Of a stretch of DNA of 64,000 bases, positions 8,630-17,791 are shown in pieces; within the stretch, counting starts at the first letter, position 1, and every line of letters begins with the position of its first letter. The translations under genes and the position numbers were made by a program. A model generated the notes under the pieces. It ran no database searches. It had not been told where the DNA came from and saw only the letters and a list, made by a program, of their open reading frames with translations. Source of the stretch: Sedimenticola thiotaurini (GTDB lineage: Bacteria > Pseudomonadota > Gammaproteobacteria > Chromatiales > Chromatiaceae); assembly GCF_001007875.1 (NCBI RefSeq), contig NZ_CP011412.1, positions 62,001-126,000 of the forward strand, read 5' to 3'.

Positions 8630-9727
8630 ATGTACGGTAAAAAAATTACCAATAAAAATAACAGTACCGGACAACGATTGCGATCTGTCGCTGGTCAATC
8701 CAGCAGCTATTTTTCAGATATGTCCAACGGCGCACTGGTGGATATGGCGTCCCATGTCGATACGGTTGGTCGTGATGAACCCAAACAGTGTCCGCTGGAA
8801 TTCATAAAAGGTAATTCACAACCGATACAAGAGATGCGGGCCTGGATTGAGAAGGTCCGGGATGTACAGGCAAATGTGTTGCTTTGCGGGGAGAGCGGTA
8901 CCGGTAAAGAGTTGGTGGCCCGTGCCATACATGCCGGGCAGGGGCCATTTGTTGCGATCAACATGGCAGCCATAGCGGATAACCTGGTTGATTCGGAGCT
9001 TTGCGGACACAAAGAGGGTGCGTTTACCGGCGCCGACGGGGACAGGATAGGGTTGCTGTTCGAGGCCAATGGCGGAACCCTGTTTCTGGATGAAATCAAT
9101 GCCATGTCCTTGCAGCTCCAGGCGAAACTGTTGCGTGTTATCGAGGAGCGTAAAATCCGTCCTGTGGGTTCCAACCGGGAGTTTGATGTCAACTTTCGTC
9201 TGGTCAGCGCAACCAATGAAGATCTGGAACAACTGGTCAATGAGGGCCGTTTCCGCCGGGATCTGTTTCACCGGCTGAAAGTGCTCAGTTACAAGTTGCC
9301 ACCGTTGCGGGCGCGTACCGCCGATGTCCCGCTACTGGCGAATGAGTTTCTGAGCTATTACACGTCCATCCATAACAGAGCCGCGCAGGGTTTTTCGGCA
9401 GAAGCCATCAGCTGGCTCTCCAGCAGAAAATGGCCGGGAAATGTCCGGGAGTTGGAAAATTTTATCGAGGAAGTGGTTGTACTGCTGCCCGCGGATACCC
9501 GGGAAATAACCCTGGATTATCTGCTTAATGTTCCGTCGGTTGCGGATTGCGCATCGACCCGGAATACCCGGATACGCGCCGGTGAGCCGGTTCCCCTCTC
9601 TGAGATGATCCAGCACCATATCCTCGGTGTCATGGATTACACAAAGGGCAATAAGGCCCAGGCGGCACGTATCCTCAAAATCGATTACAAGACACTGGTC
9701 AGAAAGCTGACGACGGAGGCCGACTGA
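8630..9727 (+). CDS. Sigma54-dependent AAA+ activator without a receiver domain
   Basis: A 365-residue enhancer-binding protein. It has Walker A GESGTGKE, the sigma54-contacting GAFTGA loop, Walker B GGTLFLDEI, an arginine-finger region and a C-terminal Fis-like helix-turn-helix (NKAQAARILKIDYKTLVRKL). The N-terminus before the AAA+ domain is only about 60 residues, with no recognisable receiver, GAF or PAS domain, so its control mode is unknown. AAGGAG ten bases before the ATG at 8630 decides the start over an upstream TTG. It probably regulates the acid-utilisation locus, yet I found no convincing -24/-12 promoter there. Confidence 0.85.
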   Translation: MYGKKITNKNNSTGQRLRSVAGQSSSYFSDMSNGALVDMASHVDTVGRDEPKQCPLEFIKGNSQPIQEMRAWIEKVRDVQANVLLCGESGTGKELVARAIHAGQGPFVAINMAAIADNLVDSELCGHKEGAFTGADGDRIGLLFEANGGTLFLDEINAMSLQLQAKLLRVIEERKIRPVGSNREFDVNFRLVSATNEDLEQLVNEGRFRRDLFHRLKVLSYKLPPLRARTADVPLLANEFLSYYTSIHNRAAQGFSAEAISWLSSRKWPGNVRELENFIEEVVVLLPADTREITLDYLLNVPSVADCASTRNTRIRAGEPVPLSEMIQHHILGVMDYTKGNKAQAARILKIDYKTLVRKLTTEAD

Positions 9728-9835
9728 TACCTCGGGTAAGTCTGTAACAGTGATCCGCGGCCAACAGTGCAGACGCAGCCTCTTCGCCAGCAGCTGCGCC
9801 ATTACCTTTTGCGGAAAACTGTAAACCGGGGCGCG

Positions 9836-9862
9836 GGTTAATCCCCCTGGAGGGGATTAACC
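9836..9862. terminator. Hairpin between convergent genes, probable bidirectional terminator
   Basis: A perfect 11-bp stem ggttaatcccc/ggggattaacc with a five-base loop lies between the ends of two convergent genes, eight bases past the minus-strand stop. No T run follows on either strand, so it may be a weak terminator or an mRNA-stabilising stem. Confidence 0.5.
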
Positions 9863-9869
9863 GGGTCGG

Positions 9870-10130
9870 CTAAATCATAGCGTGGTTTGAGACGAAGTGG
9901 TCGATCGCTTCGTGTACTTCGTGAGCCCGCCTGGTATCCCCCTTGCTTTCCACTTTTTCCAGATAGCTCTGTAAAAAGCCCACCATCTTTCTGCATTCGC
10001 TCGGGGTGTCGGCAAATTGTTGCACCGTTGCACAGACTTCAATCGGACTCATGCCGGCACCTCCGAGAAGGCCCAGGAGTTCGTCTTCGGACAGGTCGCA
10101 AAAATCTGCGCAGTCTTTCAAGGTAAGCAT
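9870..10130 (-). CDS. Small cysteine-containing protein of unknown function
   Basis: An 86-residue, probably cytosolic helical protein. I chose the ATG at 10130 because GGAGG lies seven bases before it. Longer starts upstream lack a ribosome site. Four cysteines occur as CADFC near the N-terminus, one in EVCATV and one in SECRKM, spaced so that a metal or redox site is conceivable. The motif LSEDELLGLLGGAGMSPIEV has no family I recognise. It stands alone between a sigma54 activator and an Lrp regulator, with a hairpin just after its stop. Confidence 0.7.
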   Translation of the reverse strand: MLTLKDCADFCDLSEDELLGLLGGAGMSPIEVCATVQQFADTPSECRKMVGFLQSYLEKVESKGDTRRAHEVHEAIDHFVSNHAMI

Positions 10131-10346
10131 GGTTTTATCCTCCATTGCTGGTTCGCGTGCACTGGTTTCGTGCGGTATCAATGGGTATGCACCAAGCCAG
10201 GGTGTCTGTTGTTATCGTTTGGTGTCCGGCAGATCACCTAACCCATTGATTGTGCATGCCTCCTCAAAACATCGGGCGAGGCTGGACAAAACTGCAGCAG
10301 TAATCAGGCCAGTCTTGGCTGGGAAGATGCGGTCAGGTAGGAAGGG

Positions 10347-10820
10347 CTACTGCGGAGTGCGGTTCCGCAGATCCGGCAGTTGATGATTTACCCGGGTATC
10401 GTAAATGATAGATGTCTCGATACGGGTGACACCGGGGCGATTGGTGAACTGGTCCAGGGCGAGGTTTTTAAGATGCCGGGTGTCGTGCACCACCACGTGG
10501 ATCACCAGGTCGTAACGGCCGGTGATCAGGTGTGCAGAGCGTACCTCGGGTATTTCCAGCATATCATCCATGAACCGGTCGACGGTGCTCCGCCCGTGTT
10601 TTGCCAGTTCGATCATGAACAGCGCTTCCAGCCCGATCCCCAGACTTGCCAGATCGACCTCCGCATGGGTGCCGGTCAACACCCCGTTCTCCCTCAGTCG
10701 CTTCATCCGCTCGTGCACGCTGGAGGGGGCCAGCCCCACCTCGGCGGCGATCTGCTTGTTGGAGAGCCGACCATTGTTCTGCAAAAGCCTGATTATTTCG
10801 ATGTCAATTCGGTCGAGCAT
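10347..10820 (-). CDS. Lrp/AsnC-family transcriptional regulator
   Basis: A 157-residue regulator with an N-terminal helix-turn-helix (IRLLQNNGRLSNKQIAAEVGLAPSSVHERMKRL begins the domain) and a C-terminal RAM ligand-binding domain with the conserved GRYDLVIHVVV strand. Members sense amino acids. It is divergent from a methionine gamma-lyase gene 205 bases away, so it is likely a local regulator of sulfur amino-acid breakdown. The gap between them is strongly AT-rich, as Lrp-binding regions often are. An ATG three bases further upstream is equally possible. Confidence 0.9.
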   Translation of the reverse strand: MLDRIDIEIIRLLQNNGRLSNKQIAAEVGLAPSSVHERMKRLRENGVLTGTHAEVDLASLGIGLEALFMIELAKHGRSTVDRFMDDMLEIPEVRSAHLITGRYDLVIHVVVHDTRHLKNLALDQFTNRPGVTRIETSIIYDTRVNHQLPDLRNRTPQ

Positions 10821-11024
10821 CATTTGGCCCCCTGTTTACCGAAAACTCTTTTATAGAAAATATTATCCAACGAGCAATATACTTATTAACTCAGTAATTA
10901 ACGAATTATATTAGTAAGATACCACATATAGAGGGTTGAGCGATCAAGGATAACGGTATTTCTGCCGGTGACTCTTTCCATCGTCCCGATTCGCGCTGTG
11001 GCACCCGAGGAGTAATGCAGACAT

Positions 11025-12221
11025 ATGAGCAGATCAACAGATGACAGACGGGGCTTCAGCACCCGGGCGATTCACCATGGTTACGATGCTTACGCGGGTG
11101 ATGGTGCCCTGAATCCGCCAGTCTACATGAGCTCAACCTACACCTTCCCCACCGTGGCTGACGGGAGTGCACGCTTCGCTGGCGAGCAGGTTGGATATGT
11201 TTATTCACGGGTCGGCAATCCGACCACGGCGCTGCTGGAGCAGCGCATTGCCGAGCTGGAAGGGGGGGAAGCGGCGCTGGTGACGGGCTCAGGTATGGGG
11301 GCCACGACCTCGTTACTCTGGACCCTGCTTAAGCCGGGTGACGAGGTGATCGCGGATAAGACGCTGTACGGTTGCACCTATGCCTATTTCAATCATGGAC
11401 TGGCCCGTTTCGGGGTCAAGATCACCCATATTGACCTAACCGAACCGGACAATCTGGCCCGGGCGATCAGTGAGAAGACCCGGCTGATCTTTTTCGAGAC
11501 ACCGGCCAATCCCAACATGCGGTTGGTGGATATAGCTGCGGTGGCGACTATCGCCCGATCCCATGATGCGAAAGTGGTGGTGGACAACACCTACTGCACC
11601 CCCTATCTGCAGCGACCGCTGGAGTTGGGGGCAGATTACGTAGTGCACTCCGCCACCAAGTACCTGGGCGGACACGGCGACCTGATTGCCGGCGCCATTG
11701 TCGGTCCGAAAGAGTCGCTGGACGAGGTCCGCTTCTACGGCCTCAAGGATATGACCGGGGCGGTGCTCTCGTCCCAGGACGCTTTCCTGGTCCTGCGCGG
11801 CCTGAAGACCCTGGCGCTGCGCATGGACCGGCATTGTCAGAATGCACAAGGGATCGCTGAGTTCATCGCAGACCATCCCAAGGTGGAGGTTTGCCACTTC
11901 CCGGGACTGGCGTCGTTCCCGCAGCGTGAGCTGGCCGAGCGCCAGATGAGCGCGCCGGGTGGCATGGTGGCCTTTGAGTTGAAAGGGGGATTGGAGGCCG
12001 GTTGCCGATTTATGAACGCGCTGCAATTGATCACCCGTGCGGTCAGCCTGGGTGATGCAGAGAGCCTGGCCCAGCATCCGGCCAGTATGACCCACTCGGT
12101 CTATACGCCGGAGGAGCGGGCTGCTCACCTGATCAACGAGGGGCTGGTACGACTATCGGCGGGGCTGGAGGATCTGGATGATCTGCTCGGGGATATCGAC
12201 CAAGCTTTGGCCAACGTCTGA
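11025..12221 (+). CDS. megL: Methionine gamma-lyase (PLP-dependent)
   Basis: A 398-residue enzyme of the Cys/Met-metabolism PLP family. The PLP lysine sits in HSATKYLGGHGD. The TLYGCTYAYFNHGL motif contains the cysteine (equivalent to Cys116 of Pseudomonas putida MGL) that favours methionine gamma-lyase over cystathionine lyases. The reaction splits methionine into methanethiol, 2-oxobutanoate and ammonia. The divergent Lrp-type regulator supports an amino-acid-responsive role. Full length, no frame damage. Cystathionine or homocysteine lyase activity cannot be excluded. Confidence 0.85.
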   Translation: MSRSTDDRRGFSTRAIHHGYDAYAGDGALNPPVYMSSTYTFPTVADGSARFAGEQVGYVYSRVGNPTTALLEQRIAELEGGEAALVTGSGMGATTSLLWTLLKPGDEVIADKTLYGCTYAYFNHGLARFGVKITHIDLTEPDNLARAISEKTRLIFFETPANPNMRLVDIAAVATIARSHDAKVVVDNTYCTPYLQRPLELGADYVVHSATKYLGGHGDLIAGAIVGPKESLDEVRFYGLKDMTGAVLSSQDAFLVLRGLKTLALRMDRHCQNAQGIAEFIADHPKVEVCHFPGLASFPQRELAERQMSAPGGMVAFELKGGLEAGCRFMNALQLITRAVSLGDAESLAQHPASMTHSVYTPEERAAHLINEGLVRLSAGLEDLDDLLGDIDQALANV

Positions 12222-12273
12222 TCCACATAGAGTTCAATTAGCCCACGCAGTCATCTTGTGGGGTGGTCGCCCT

Positions 12274-12296
12274 GTGGGCAGAAAAGAGCTGCCCAC
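12274..12296. terminator. Hairpin between convergent megL and selO
   Basis: A perfect 8-bp stem gtgggcag/ctgcccac with loop aaaagag lies in the 117-base gap between two convergent genes. It lacks a T run, so termination is plausible but not shown. Confidence 0.45.
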
Positions 12297-12338
12297 CCCC
12301 ACGGTTGGTGATGGGCTGCAGAGTGGGGAGCTGCCTGT

Positions 12339-13757
12339 TCAGGTCCCGCAAAAGGTGGCCAGCACCTGCTCGTTTTCAGCGGGTGGTTCCGCATAGTGCT
12401 CCAGCCCCGGGTGTTCATCGAACGGTGCCGACAGTACCTGGTGCAACTCATGGAAAGGACTCAGATCCCCCGCATAGGCGGCACGAATGATCCGCTCCAC
12501 CTGGTGATTGCGGGGGATGAAAAGGGGGTTGGCCGCGGCCATCAGAGCGGCTGCCTTTTCCCGACCGCCGGGTTGCCGGTCGATACGCTGTAACCAGCGG
12601 GCCTCGAACTCACCGAAGCAGGGGGTATCATCAGCGGCCAGCCTCGATGCAAGCTGGCGAAAGCTTCGGGTATAGTCCAACTGATTATCCTGCAACTGCT
12701 GTAGCCAGTCGGTCACCAGTTCCCGGTCTTCTCCGTTCGGTTGAGTGAGACCAAGTTTGCGGCTCATCAGCTGGAAATAGTGATCCTCGAAGCTGGCCTG
12801 GAATTGATCCAGTCGGGCCTCGTACTCCTGCCGCTCCCCGTCGATCAGCATCAGGCATTCGGCCAGTCGGGCCAGGTTCCAGTGCGCCATCTCTGCCTGA
12901 CGGCCATAGGCGTAGCGACCCTGATGGTCGATGGAGCTGAACACCTTGCCGATATGAAAGGTGTCCAGGAAAGCGCAGGGGCCGTAATCCAGGGTCTCGC
13001 CGGAGATGGCGCAGTTGTCGGTATTCATCACGCCGTGGATGAACCCGACCGCCATCCAGTGGGCCACCAGACGGGCCTGGGCGTCGACCACGGCGGCGTA
13101 GAAACTGCCGACCGGGTGCGCCTCTGTTGCGCTATCCGGATAGTGGCGCTGGATCGCATAATCAACCAGTGTGCGCAGGGCCGCGTTGTCGTGCCGCGCA
13201 GCAAACAGCTCGAAAGTGCCGACCCGGATATGGCTGCTGGCCACCCGGGTCAGCAGCCCGCCCGGTTCCATCCGGTCACGGAACACCGCTTCGCCGGTCG
13301 CCACCGCCGCCAGGGATCGGGTGGTGGGCACCCCCAGTCGATGCATCGCCTCGCTCACCAGGTATTCCCGGATCACCGGCCCCAGCGGCGACTTGCCGTC
13401 GCCGTTGCGCGAGAACGGGGTCTGCCCGGAGCCCTTCAGCTGGATATCGTAGCGCTGCCCATCCCCGGGGCTGATCGCCTCCGCCAGCAGGGCGGCCCGT
13501 CCATCGCCCAGTTGGGGCACGAAGTTTCCGAACTGATGCCCGGCGTAGGCCAGGGCGATGGTCCTGCCGCCGGGCAGGGGCTGGTTACCACCGAAGATCG
13601 CTGCCAGGCGCTCCCGATCCTGTGCCAGTTCATCCAGACCGAGCTGGCTGGCCAGTGGACCATTCCAGGCGAGCAGGCGGGGACTTGGGGACGGATCGGT
13701 TTGTACCGGTGCGTAGAAATGATCCGGTAGTTCGGCATAGCTGTTGCTGAGTTTCAT
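12339..13757 (-). CDS. selO: Protein adenylyltransferase SelO (YdiU)
   Basis: A 472-residue pseudokinase-fold enzyme that transfers AMP to protein Ser/Thr/Tyr residues in redox stress. Visible motifs are the nucleotide-site region QLKGSGQTPFSRNGDGKSPL and the metal-binding MNTDNCAISGETLDYGPCAF. The C-terminus ends TFCGT. The cysteine three residues from the end matches the position held by selenocysteine in animal SelO and by cysteine in bacterial homologues. I used the ATG at 13757, which gives the family-typical MKLSNSYAELP start, rather than one 42 bases upstream. Confidence 0.92.
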   Translation of the reverse strand: MKLSNSYAELPDHFYAPVQTDPSPSPRLLAWNGPLASQLGLDELAQDRERLAAIFGGNQPLPGGRTIALAYAGHQFGNFVPQLGDGRAALLAEAISPGDGQRYDIQLKGSGQTPFSRNGDGKSPLGPVIREYLVSEAMHRLGVPTTRSLAAVATGEAVFRDRMEPGGLLTRVASSHIRVGTFELFAARHDNAALRTLVDYAIQRHYPDSATEAHPVGSFYAAVVDAQARLVAHWMAVGFIHGVMNTDNCAISGETLDYGPCAFLDTFHIGKVFSSIDHQGRYAYGRQAEMAHWNLARLAECLMLIDGERQEYEARLDQFQASFEDHYFQLMSRKLGLTQPNGEDRELVTDWLQQLQDNQLDYTRSFRQLASRLAADDTPCFGEFEARWLQRIDRQPGGREKAAALMAAANPLFIPRNHQVERIIRAAYAGDLSPFHELHQVLSAPFDEHPGLEHYAEPPAENEQVLATFCGT

Positions 13758-14276
13758 AGTGGAAGTTTCGCACGGATCGGCCGGCGGATATCCGTTCAAA
13801 ATTCAGGGAGTTTTTTTTCGGGGGATAGTCCGGCGGTGCCGCTTGACCGTAGGGAAATATTTCCGGGGGATAGTGCGCCCGACCGAGTCTGACGGGGTAG
13901 TTTCGCAGGGGGGACACTGAAAGCATGCCCACCTGGAACGGTTGTCGGGGCGGTGATCCGTACCTGATCCCGGCGGAGTCGGACAGCTGATCGGAACATA
14001 AACTGCTAAAATTTTTCCAATAACCGAATTATGTTTAAAAAACAGCGCGGATTTGACGGTAATTTGGTTACATCTTGCTCTCCATCTGGAGAATAATGCC
14101 AGCCAATGTTTGCTTGCCTATTCCGCCAGCACGGGTGGGGCAAAACTAGGCTATAACGCACAGTGTGACATACACGGGGCCGGGTGGGTCGGAAGGGACC
14201 GGGCCCCGGGTCAGGGTGAGAACCAGTGGTTCGGAGCGAGTGGTTCCGAGCCCCAGCAGCAGGTGAGACTTCAACT
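13758..14276. other. Intergenic region of about 520 bases without a supported gene
   Basis: This divergent gap should carry the promoters for selO and for the D-amino-acid unit. The sequence cgggggatagt occurs twice in direct orientation (13819-13829 and 13864-13874), with a degenerate third copy near 13900. Around 14020-14045 the DNA is AT-rich. I see no convincing coding frame, RNA or terminator. Confidence 0.4.
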
Positions 14277-15281
14277 ATGCATATTCAGACCCCCTATCTG
14301 CTCTTCCTGGGTGATGCTGCGGACGCCCTGGCGGCCAAGGTGGCCCAGGGAATTTGTGACTGGCGGCCGGAACAGGCGATCGGCCAGTACCGGATGAGCG
14401 GCTGCCAGGCCGATCTCGGCCTGCCCGACCTCTCTTTGGAAGCGGCGGCCCGGGCCGGCGCCAGGACCCTGGTGATCGGCGTCGCCAACCGGGGTGGTGT
14501 GATCTCCGATGCCTGGGTCGAGGTGATGCTGGACGCCCTTGAGCAGGGCATGGATATTGCCGCTGGTCTGCACAACCAGCTGTCGGAAATCCCCGCCCTG
14601 GCGGAGAAGGCGGCCCGTCTGGGGCGCACCCTGTTTGATGTGCGCCACCCAACGACCCAGTTCCCGGTGGCAACCGGCGTGCGGCGCAGCGGCAAGCGGC
14701 TGCTGCCGGTGGGCACCGACTGCTCCTGTGGCAAGATGTACACCGCTCTGGCGATCGAGAAGGCGATGCGCCAGCGTGGCATGAAGGCCGATTTCCGTGC
14801 CACCGGCCAGACCGGGATTCTGGTGGCCGGTGGTGGCGTGCCGGTGGACGCGGTGGTGGCGGACTTCATCTCCGGTGCGGTGGAGACCCTGACACCGGAA
14901 AATGATCCCGATCACTGGGATATCGTCGAAGGGCAGGGCTCCCTGTTTCACGCCTCCTTCGCCGGTGTCACCACCGGCCTGATTCACGGCGCCCAACCGG
15001 ATGCCCTGGTGCTCTGTCACGAGCCGACCCGCACCCATATGCGTGGTCTGCCCGATTTTCCCCTGCCGGAACTGGGCGAGTGCATGGAGGCGAATCTGCG
15101 CACCGCCCGTCTGACCAACCCGGATGCCCGCTTCGTGGCTATTGCCGTGAACAGCTCCAAACTGTCACCGGCGGATGCCAAGGCCTACCTGGAGGAGACC
15201 GAGGCCCGTTACGGCCTGACTACGGTGGATCCGGTGCGCCAGGGCGTGGAGCGGATCGTGGATGAGCTGGCGCGGTGGTAA
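14277..15281 (+). CDS. dgcN: DUF1611 protein, DgcN-like N-acetyltransferase
   Basis: A 334-residue DUF1611 protein with a P-loop-like GTDCSCGKMYT motif near residue 145. DUF1611 proteins such as DgcN, found with DgcA in marine Proteobacteria, have been described as acetylating D-glutamate so that DgcA can racemise it. Here the next gene overlaps by seven bases and encodes the DgcA-type enzyme, which supports that pair. The ATG at 14277 follows GGTGAG. In-frame codons upstream have no conserved sequence. The exact reaction rests on homology. Confidence 0.78.
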   Translation: MHIQTPYLLFLGDAADALAAKVAQGICDWRPEQAIGQYRMSGCQADLGLPDLSLEAAARAGARTLVIGVANRGGVISDAWVEVMLDALEQGMDIAAGLHNQLSEIPALAEKAARLGRTLFDVRHPTTQFPVATGVRRSGKRLLPVGTDCSCGKMYTALAIEKAMRQRGMKADFRATGQTGILVAGGGVPVDAVVADFISGAVETLTPENDPDHWDIVEGQGSLFHASFAGVTTGLIHGAQPDALVLCHEPTRTHMRGLPDFPLPELGECMEANLRTARLTNPDARFVAIAVNSSKLSPADAKAYLEETEARYGLTTVDPVRQGVERIVDELARW

Positions 15282-16255
15282 GCCTGCACGTCAAGCGGGA
15301 GTCCTGGCCGATACGGGGCAGCTTTACCATCGCCCGTGGCAGCAAGACCCGGGCCGAGGTGGTGACGGTGGAGTTGCATGCGGGTGAGCAGCGGGGGCGG
15401 GGTGAGTGTGTTCCCTACGCCCGCTACGGCGAGAGTTGCGACAGCGTGATGGAGCAGATTCTGGACCTGCGGGACGACCTGGCCAATGGTCTGGACCGGC
15501 AGGGACTGCAACAGCGCCTGCCGCCCGGCGCCGCCCGTAACGCCCTGGACTGCGCGTTCTGGGACCTGGCGGCGAAGCAGGCCGGGCAGCGCGCCTGGGC
15601 ACTGGCCGGTGTTGCGACGATGACTCCCCAGGTGACCGCCTACACCCTGTCACTGGATAGCCCGGAAAAGATGCGTCAGGCGGCGCTGGCGAACGCCTGG
15701 CGGCCGTTGCTGAAACTGAAGCTGTCCGGCGCGGGTGACCTGGAGCGGGTTGCCGCGGTGCGTGCCGGGGCGCCCGATGCGCGCCTGATCGTGGATGCCA
15801 ACGAGGGCTGGACAGTCGAGCTCTACCAGCGCTTCGTCCCGGAGCTGCAGCGCCTGGGGGTGGAGATGATTGAACAGCCCCTGCCGGCGGGTGACGACGG
15901 GGTGCTGGCCGAATTGGAGCGACCCGTTCCGATCTGTGCTGACGAATCCTGCCACGACCGGGCGTCGCTGGCGACGCTGGTGGGTCGCTACGACATGGTC
16001 AATATCAAACTGGATAAGAGCGGTGGTCTGAGCGAGGCACTGGCGTTGCGCCAGGCCGCTGAGGCAGCGGGGATGCGGATCATGGTCGGCTGCATGCTGG
16101 CCACCTCCCTGGCCATGGCGCCGGCCCTGCTGGTGGCCCAGGGGGTGGCGGTGGTGGACCTGGATGGCCCGCTGTTGCTGGAGCGGGACCGTTCCCACGG
16201 GCTCGATTTCGCACAAGGTCTGATCCACCCGCCGGAGCCGGCCCTGTGGGGTTGA
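15275..16255 (+). CDS. dgcA: Enolase-superfamily epimerase, DgcA-like (L-Ala-D/L-Glu epimerase family)
   Basis: A 326-residue muconate-lactonising-subgroup enolase. It has the catalytic KLKLSG lysine pair region near residue 145, metal ligands in LIVDANEGW, EMIEQP and CADESCH, and a second lysine in VNIKLDKSGG. This set defines dipeptide epimerases and the DgcA N-acetyl-D-glutamate racemase. A GTG start overlapping the end of dgcN indicates translational coupling. Either a cell-wall-peptide epimerase or a D-glutamate racemising role is possible. The DUF1611 partner favours the latter. Confidence 0.82.
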   Translation: MVSLHVKRESWPIRGSFTIARGSKTRAEVVTVELHAGEQRGRGECVPYARYGESCDSVMEQILDLRDDLANGLDRQGLQQRLPPGAARNALDCAFWDLAAKQAGQRAWALAGVATMTPQVTAYTLSLDSPEKMRQAALANAWRPLLKLKLSGAGDLERVAAVRAGAPDARLIVDANEGWTVELYQRFVPELQRLGVEMIEQPLPAGDDGVLAELERPVPICADESCHDRASLATLVGRYDMVNIKLDKSGGLSEALALRQAAEAAGMRIMVGCMLATSLAMAPALLVAQGVAVVDLDGPLLLERDRSHGLDFAQGLIHPPEPALWG

Positions 16256-16293
16256 CCGCCAATACTTCAATTTAGCGCTAGTGAGGATAAGTC

Positions 16294-17151
16294 ATGAGTC
16301 GAATCGTCTATGTGAATGGGGCCTACCTACCGGAAGAGGAGGCTAAGGTATCGGTATTCGATCGCGGCTTCCTGTTTGCCGATGGCGTCTACGAGGTCTC
16401 TTCGGTACTGCATGGCAGGCTGGTGGACAATGCCGGCCACCTGGCCCGTCTGCACCGTTCGCTGGCGGAACTGGAGATGGCGGCGCCGGCCAGCGATGCG
16501 GAGATCGAGGCGATCCAGAAGGCGCTGATCGAGCGCAACGACGTGCAGCAGGGACTGGTCTACCTGCAGGTGACCCGGGGCGTGGCCGATCGGGATTTTG
16601 CCTATCCGGAGGGGGTCCAGCCCACCCTGGTGATGTTCACCCAGTCGAAAAATCTGTTGCAGAATCCCCAGGCGGAACGGGGTATCCGGGTGATCACCAC
16701 CGAGGACATCCGCTGGAAGCGGCGCGATATCAAGACCGTCGGTCTGCTGGCACCAAGCATGGCGAAGATGATCGCGAAACGGGCCGGGGCGGATGACGCC
16801 TGGCTGGTGGAAGCGGGCAAGGTGACCGAAGGGAGTTCCAACAACGCCTATATCGTTACCCGGGACGGTACCCTGGTGACCCGCCAGCTGGGTAACGAGA
16901 TCCTCGCCGGGATTACCCGCAAGGCGGTGCTGGAGCTGGCCCGTACCAGCGACCTGAAGATCCAGGAGCGCCCGTTCACCGTGCCGGAGGCGCTGGATGC
17001 GGCCGAGGCCTTTATCAGCTCCGCCACCACCTTCGTGATGCCGGTGGTGGGCATCGACGGTCAACCGGTGGGTGACGGTCGACCCGGTCCGGTCAGCCGG
17101 CGTCTGCGGGAGCTCTACATCAGTATGGCACTGCAGGAGATTGGCGAGTGA
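16294..17151 (+). CDS. dat: D-amino-acid transaminase (class IV)
   Basis: A 285-residue class-IV PLP aminotransferase. It opens with the family pattern [22 protein letters not shown], has the PLP lysine in [12 protein letters not shown] and carries the [11 protein letters not shown] phosphate-binding segment, all close to Bacillus-type D-alanine transaminase. It interconverts D-amino acids and D-glutamate or 2-oxo acids in the cytosol. It follows dgcA after 38 bases, forming a D-amino-acid unit. Its 3' end overlaps the convergent ureG gene by 32 bases. Confidence 0.85.
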   Translation: MSRIVYVNGAYLPEEEAKVSVFDRGFLFADGVYEVSSVLHGRLVDNAGHLARLHRSLAELEMAAPASDAEIEAIQKALIERNDVQQGLVYLQVTRGVADRDFAYPEGVQPTLVMFTQSKNLLQNPQAERGIRVITTEDIRWKRRDIKTVGLLAPSMAKMIAKRAGADDAWLVEAGKVTEGSSNNAYIVTRDGTLVTRQLGNEILAGITRKAVLELARTSDLKIQERPFTVPEALDAAEAFISSATTFVMPVVGIDGQPVGDGRPGPVSRRLRELYISMALQEIGE

Positions 17152-17791
17152 TCTGCTGTGGCTGGGGGGTCAACATCCCGGCATGTTCGATAAAGCCGAT
17201 GATCTCATCCAGACCCTGACCGGTTTTCATATTGGTGAAGACGAAGGGTTTCTGCTTGCGCATCTTCAGGGTGTCCTCCTCCATCACCTGGAGTGATGCC
17301 CCCACATAGGGAGCCAGGTCGATCTTGTTGATAATCAGCAGGTCGGAGCGGGTGATGCCGGGGCCGCCTTTGCGGGGCATCTTCTCCCCTTCGGCCACGT
17401 CCAGCACGTAGATGGTGAGGTCGGCCAGTTCGGGACTGAAGGTGGCGCTCAGGTTGTCGCCGCCGCTTTCAATGAAGATCACATCCAGGTCCGGGAAACG
17501 GTTGCTCAGGTCTTCAACCGCCGCCAGGTTCATGGAGGCGTCTTCCCGGATGGCGGTATGGGGACAACCACCGGTCTCCACGCCGATGATTCTATCCGCC
17601 TCCAGGGTTTCGCTCTCGATCAGGATGCGGGCGTCCTCCTGGGTGTAGATGTCGTTGGTGACCACGGCAAGCTGATACCGGTCACGCAGTGCCTTGCAGA
17701 GTACTTCCAGCAGTGCGGTCTTGCCGGAGCCCACCGGGCCACCGACTCCAATGCGAAGCGGGGATGGATTATTCATGTCTGGTTCTCTCAT
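17120..17791 (-). CDS. ureG: Urease accessory GTPase UreG
   Basis: A 223-residue SIMIBI GTPase with Walker A GPVGSGKT, the metal-binding [11 protein letters not shown] motif (Cys-Pro-His) and a [10 protein letters not shown] guanine motif. It delivers nickel to apo-urease in the UreDFG complex. The first ATG overlaps the ureF stop as ATGA, and a second ATG at 17776 gives the more usual [10 protein letters not shown] start. It ends the urt-ure operon and overlaps the convergent transaminase gene. Confidence 0.95.
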   Translation of the reverse strand: MREPDMNNPSPLRIGVGGPVGSGKTALLEVLCKALRDRYQLAVVTNDIYTQEDARILIESETLEADRIIGVETGGCPHTAIREDASMNLAAVEDLSNRFPDLDVIFIESGGDNLSATFSPELADLTIYVLDVAEGEKMPRKGGPGITRSDLLIINKIDLAPYVGASLQVMEEDTLKMRKQKPFVFTNMKTGQGLDEIIGFIEHAGMLTPQPQQITRQSPAVPY

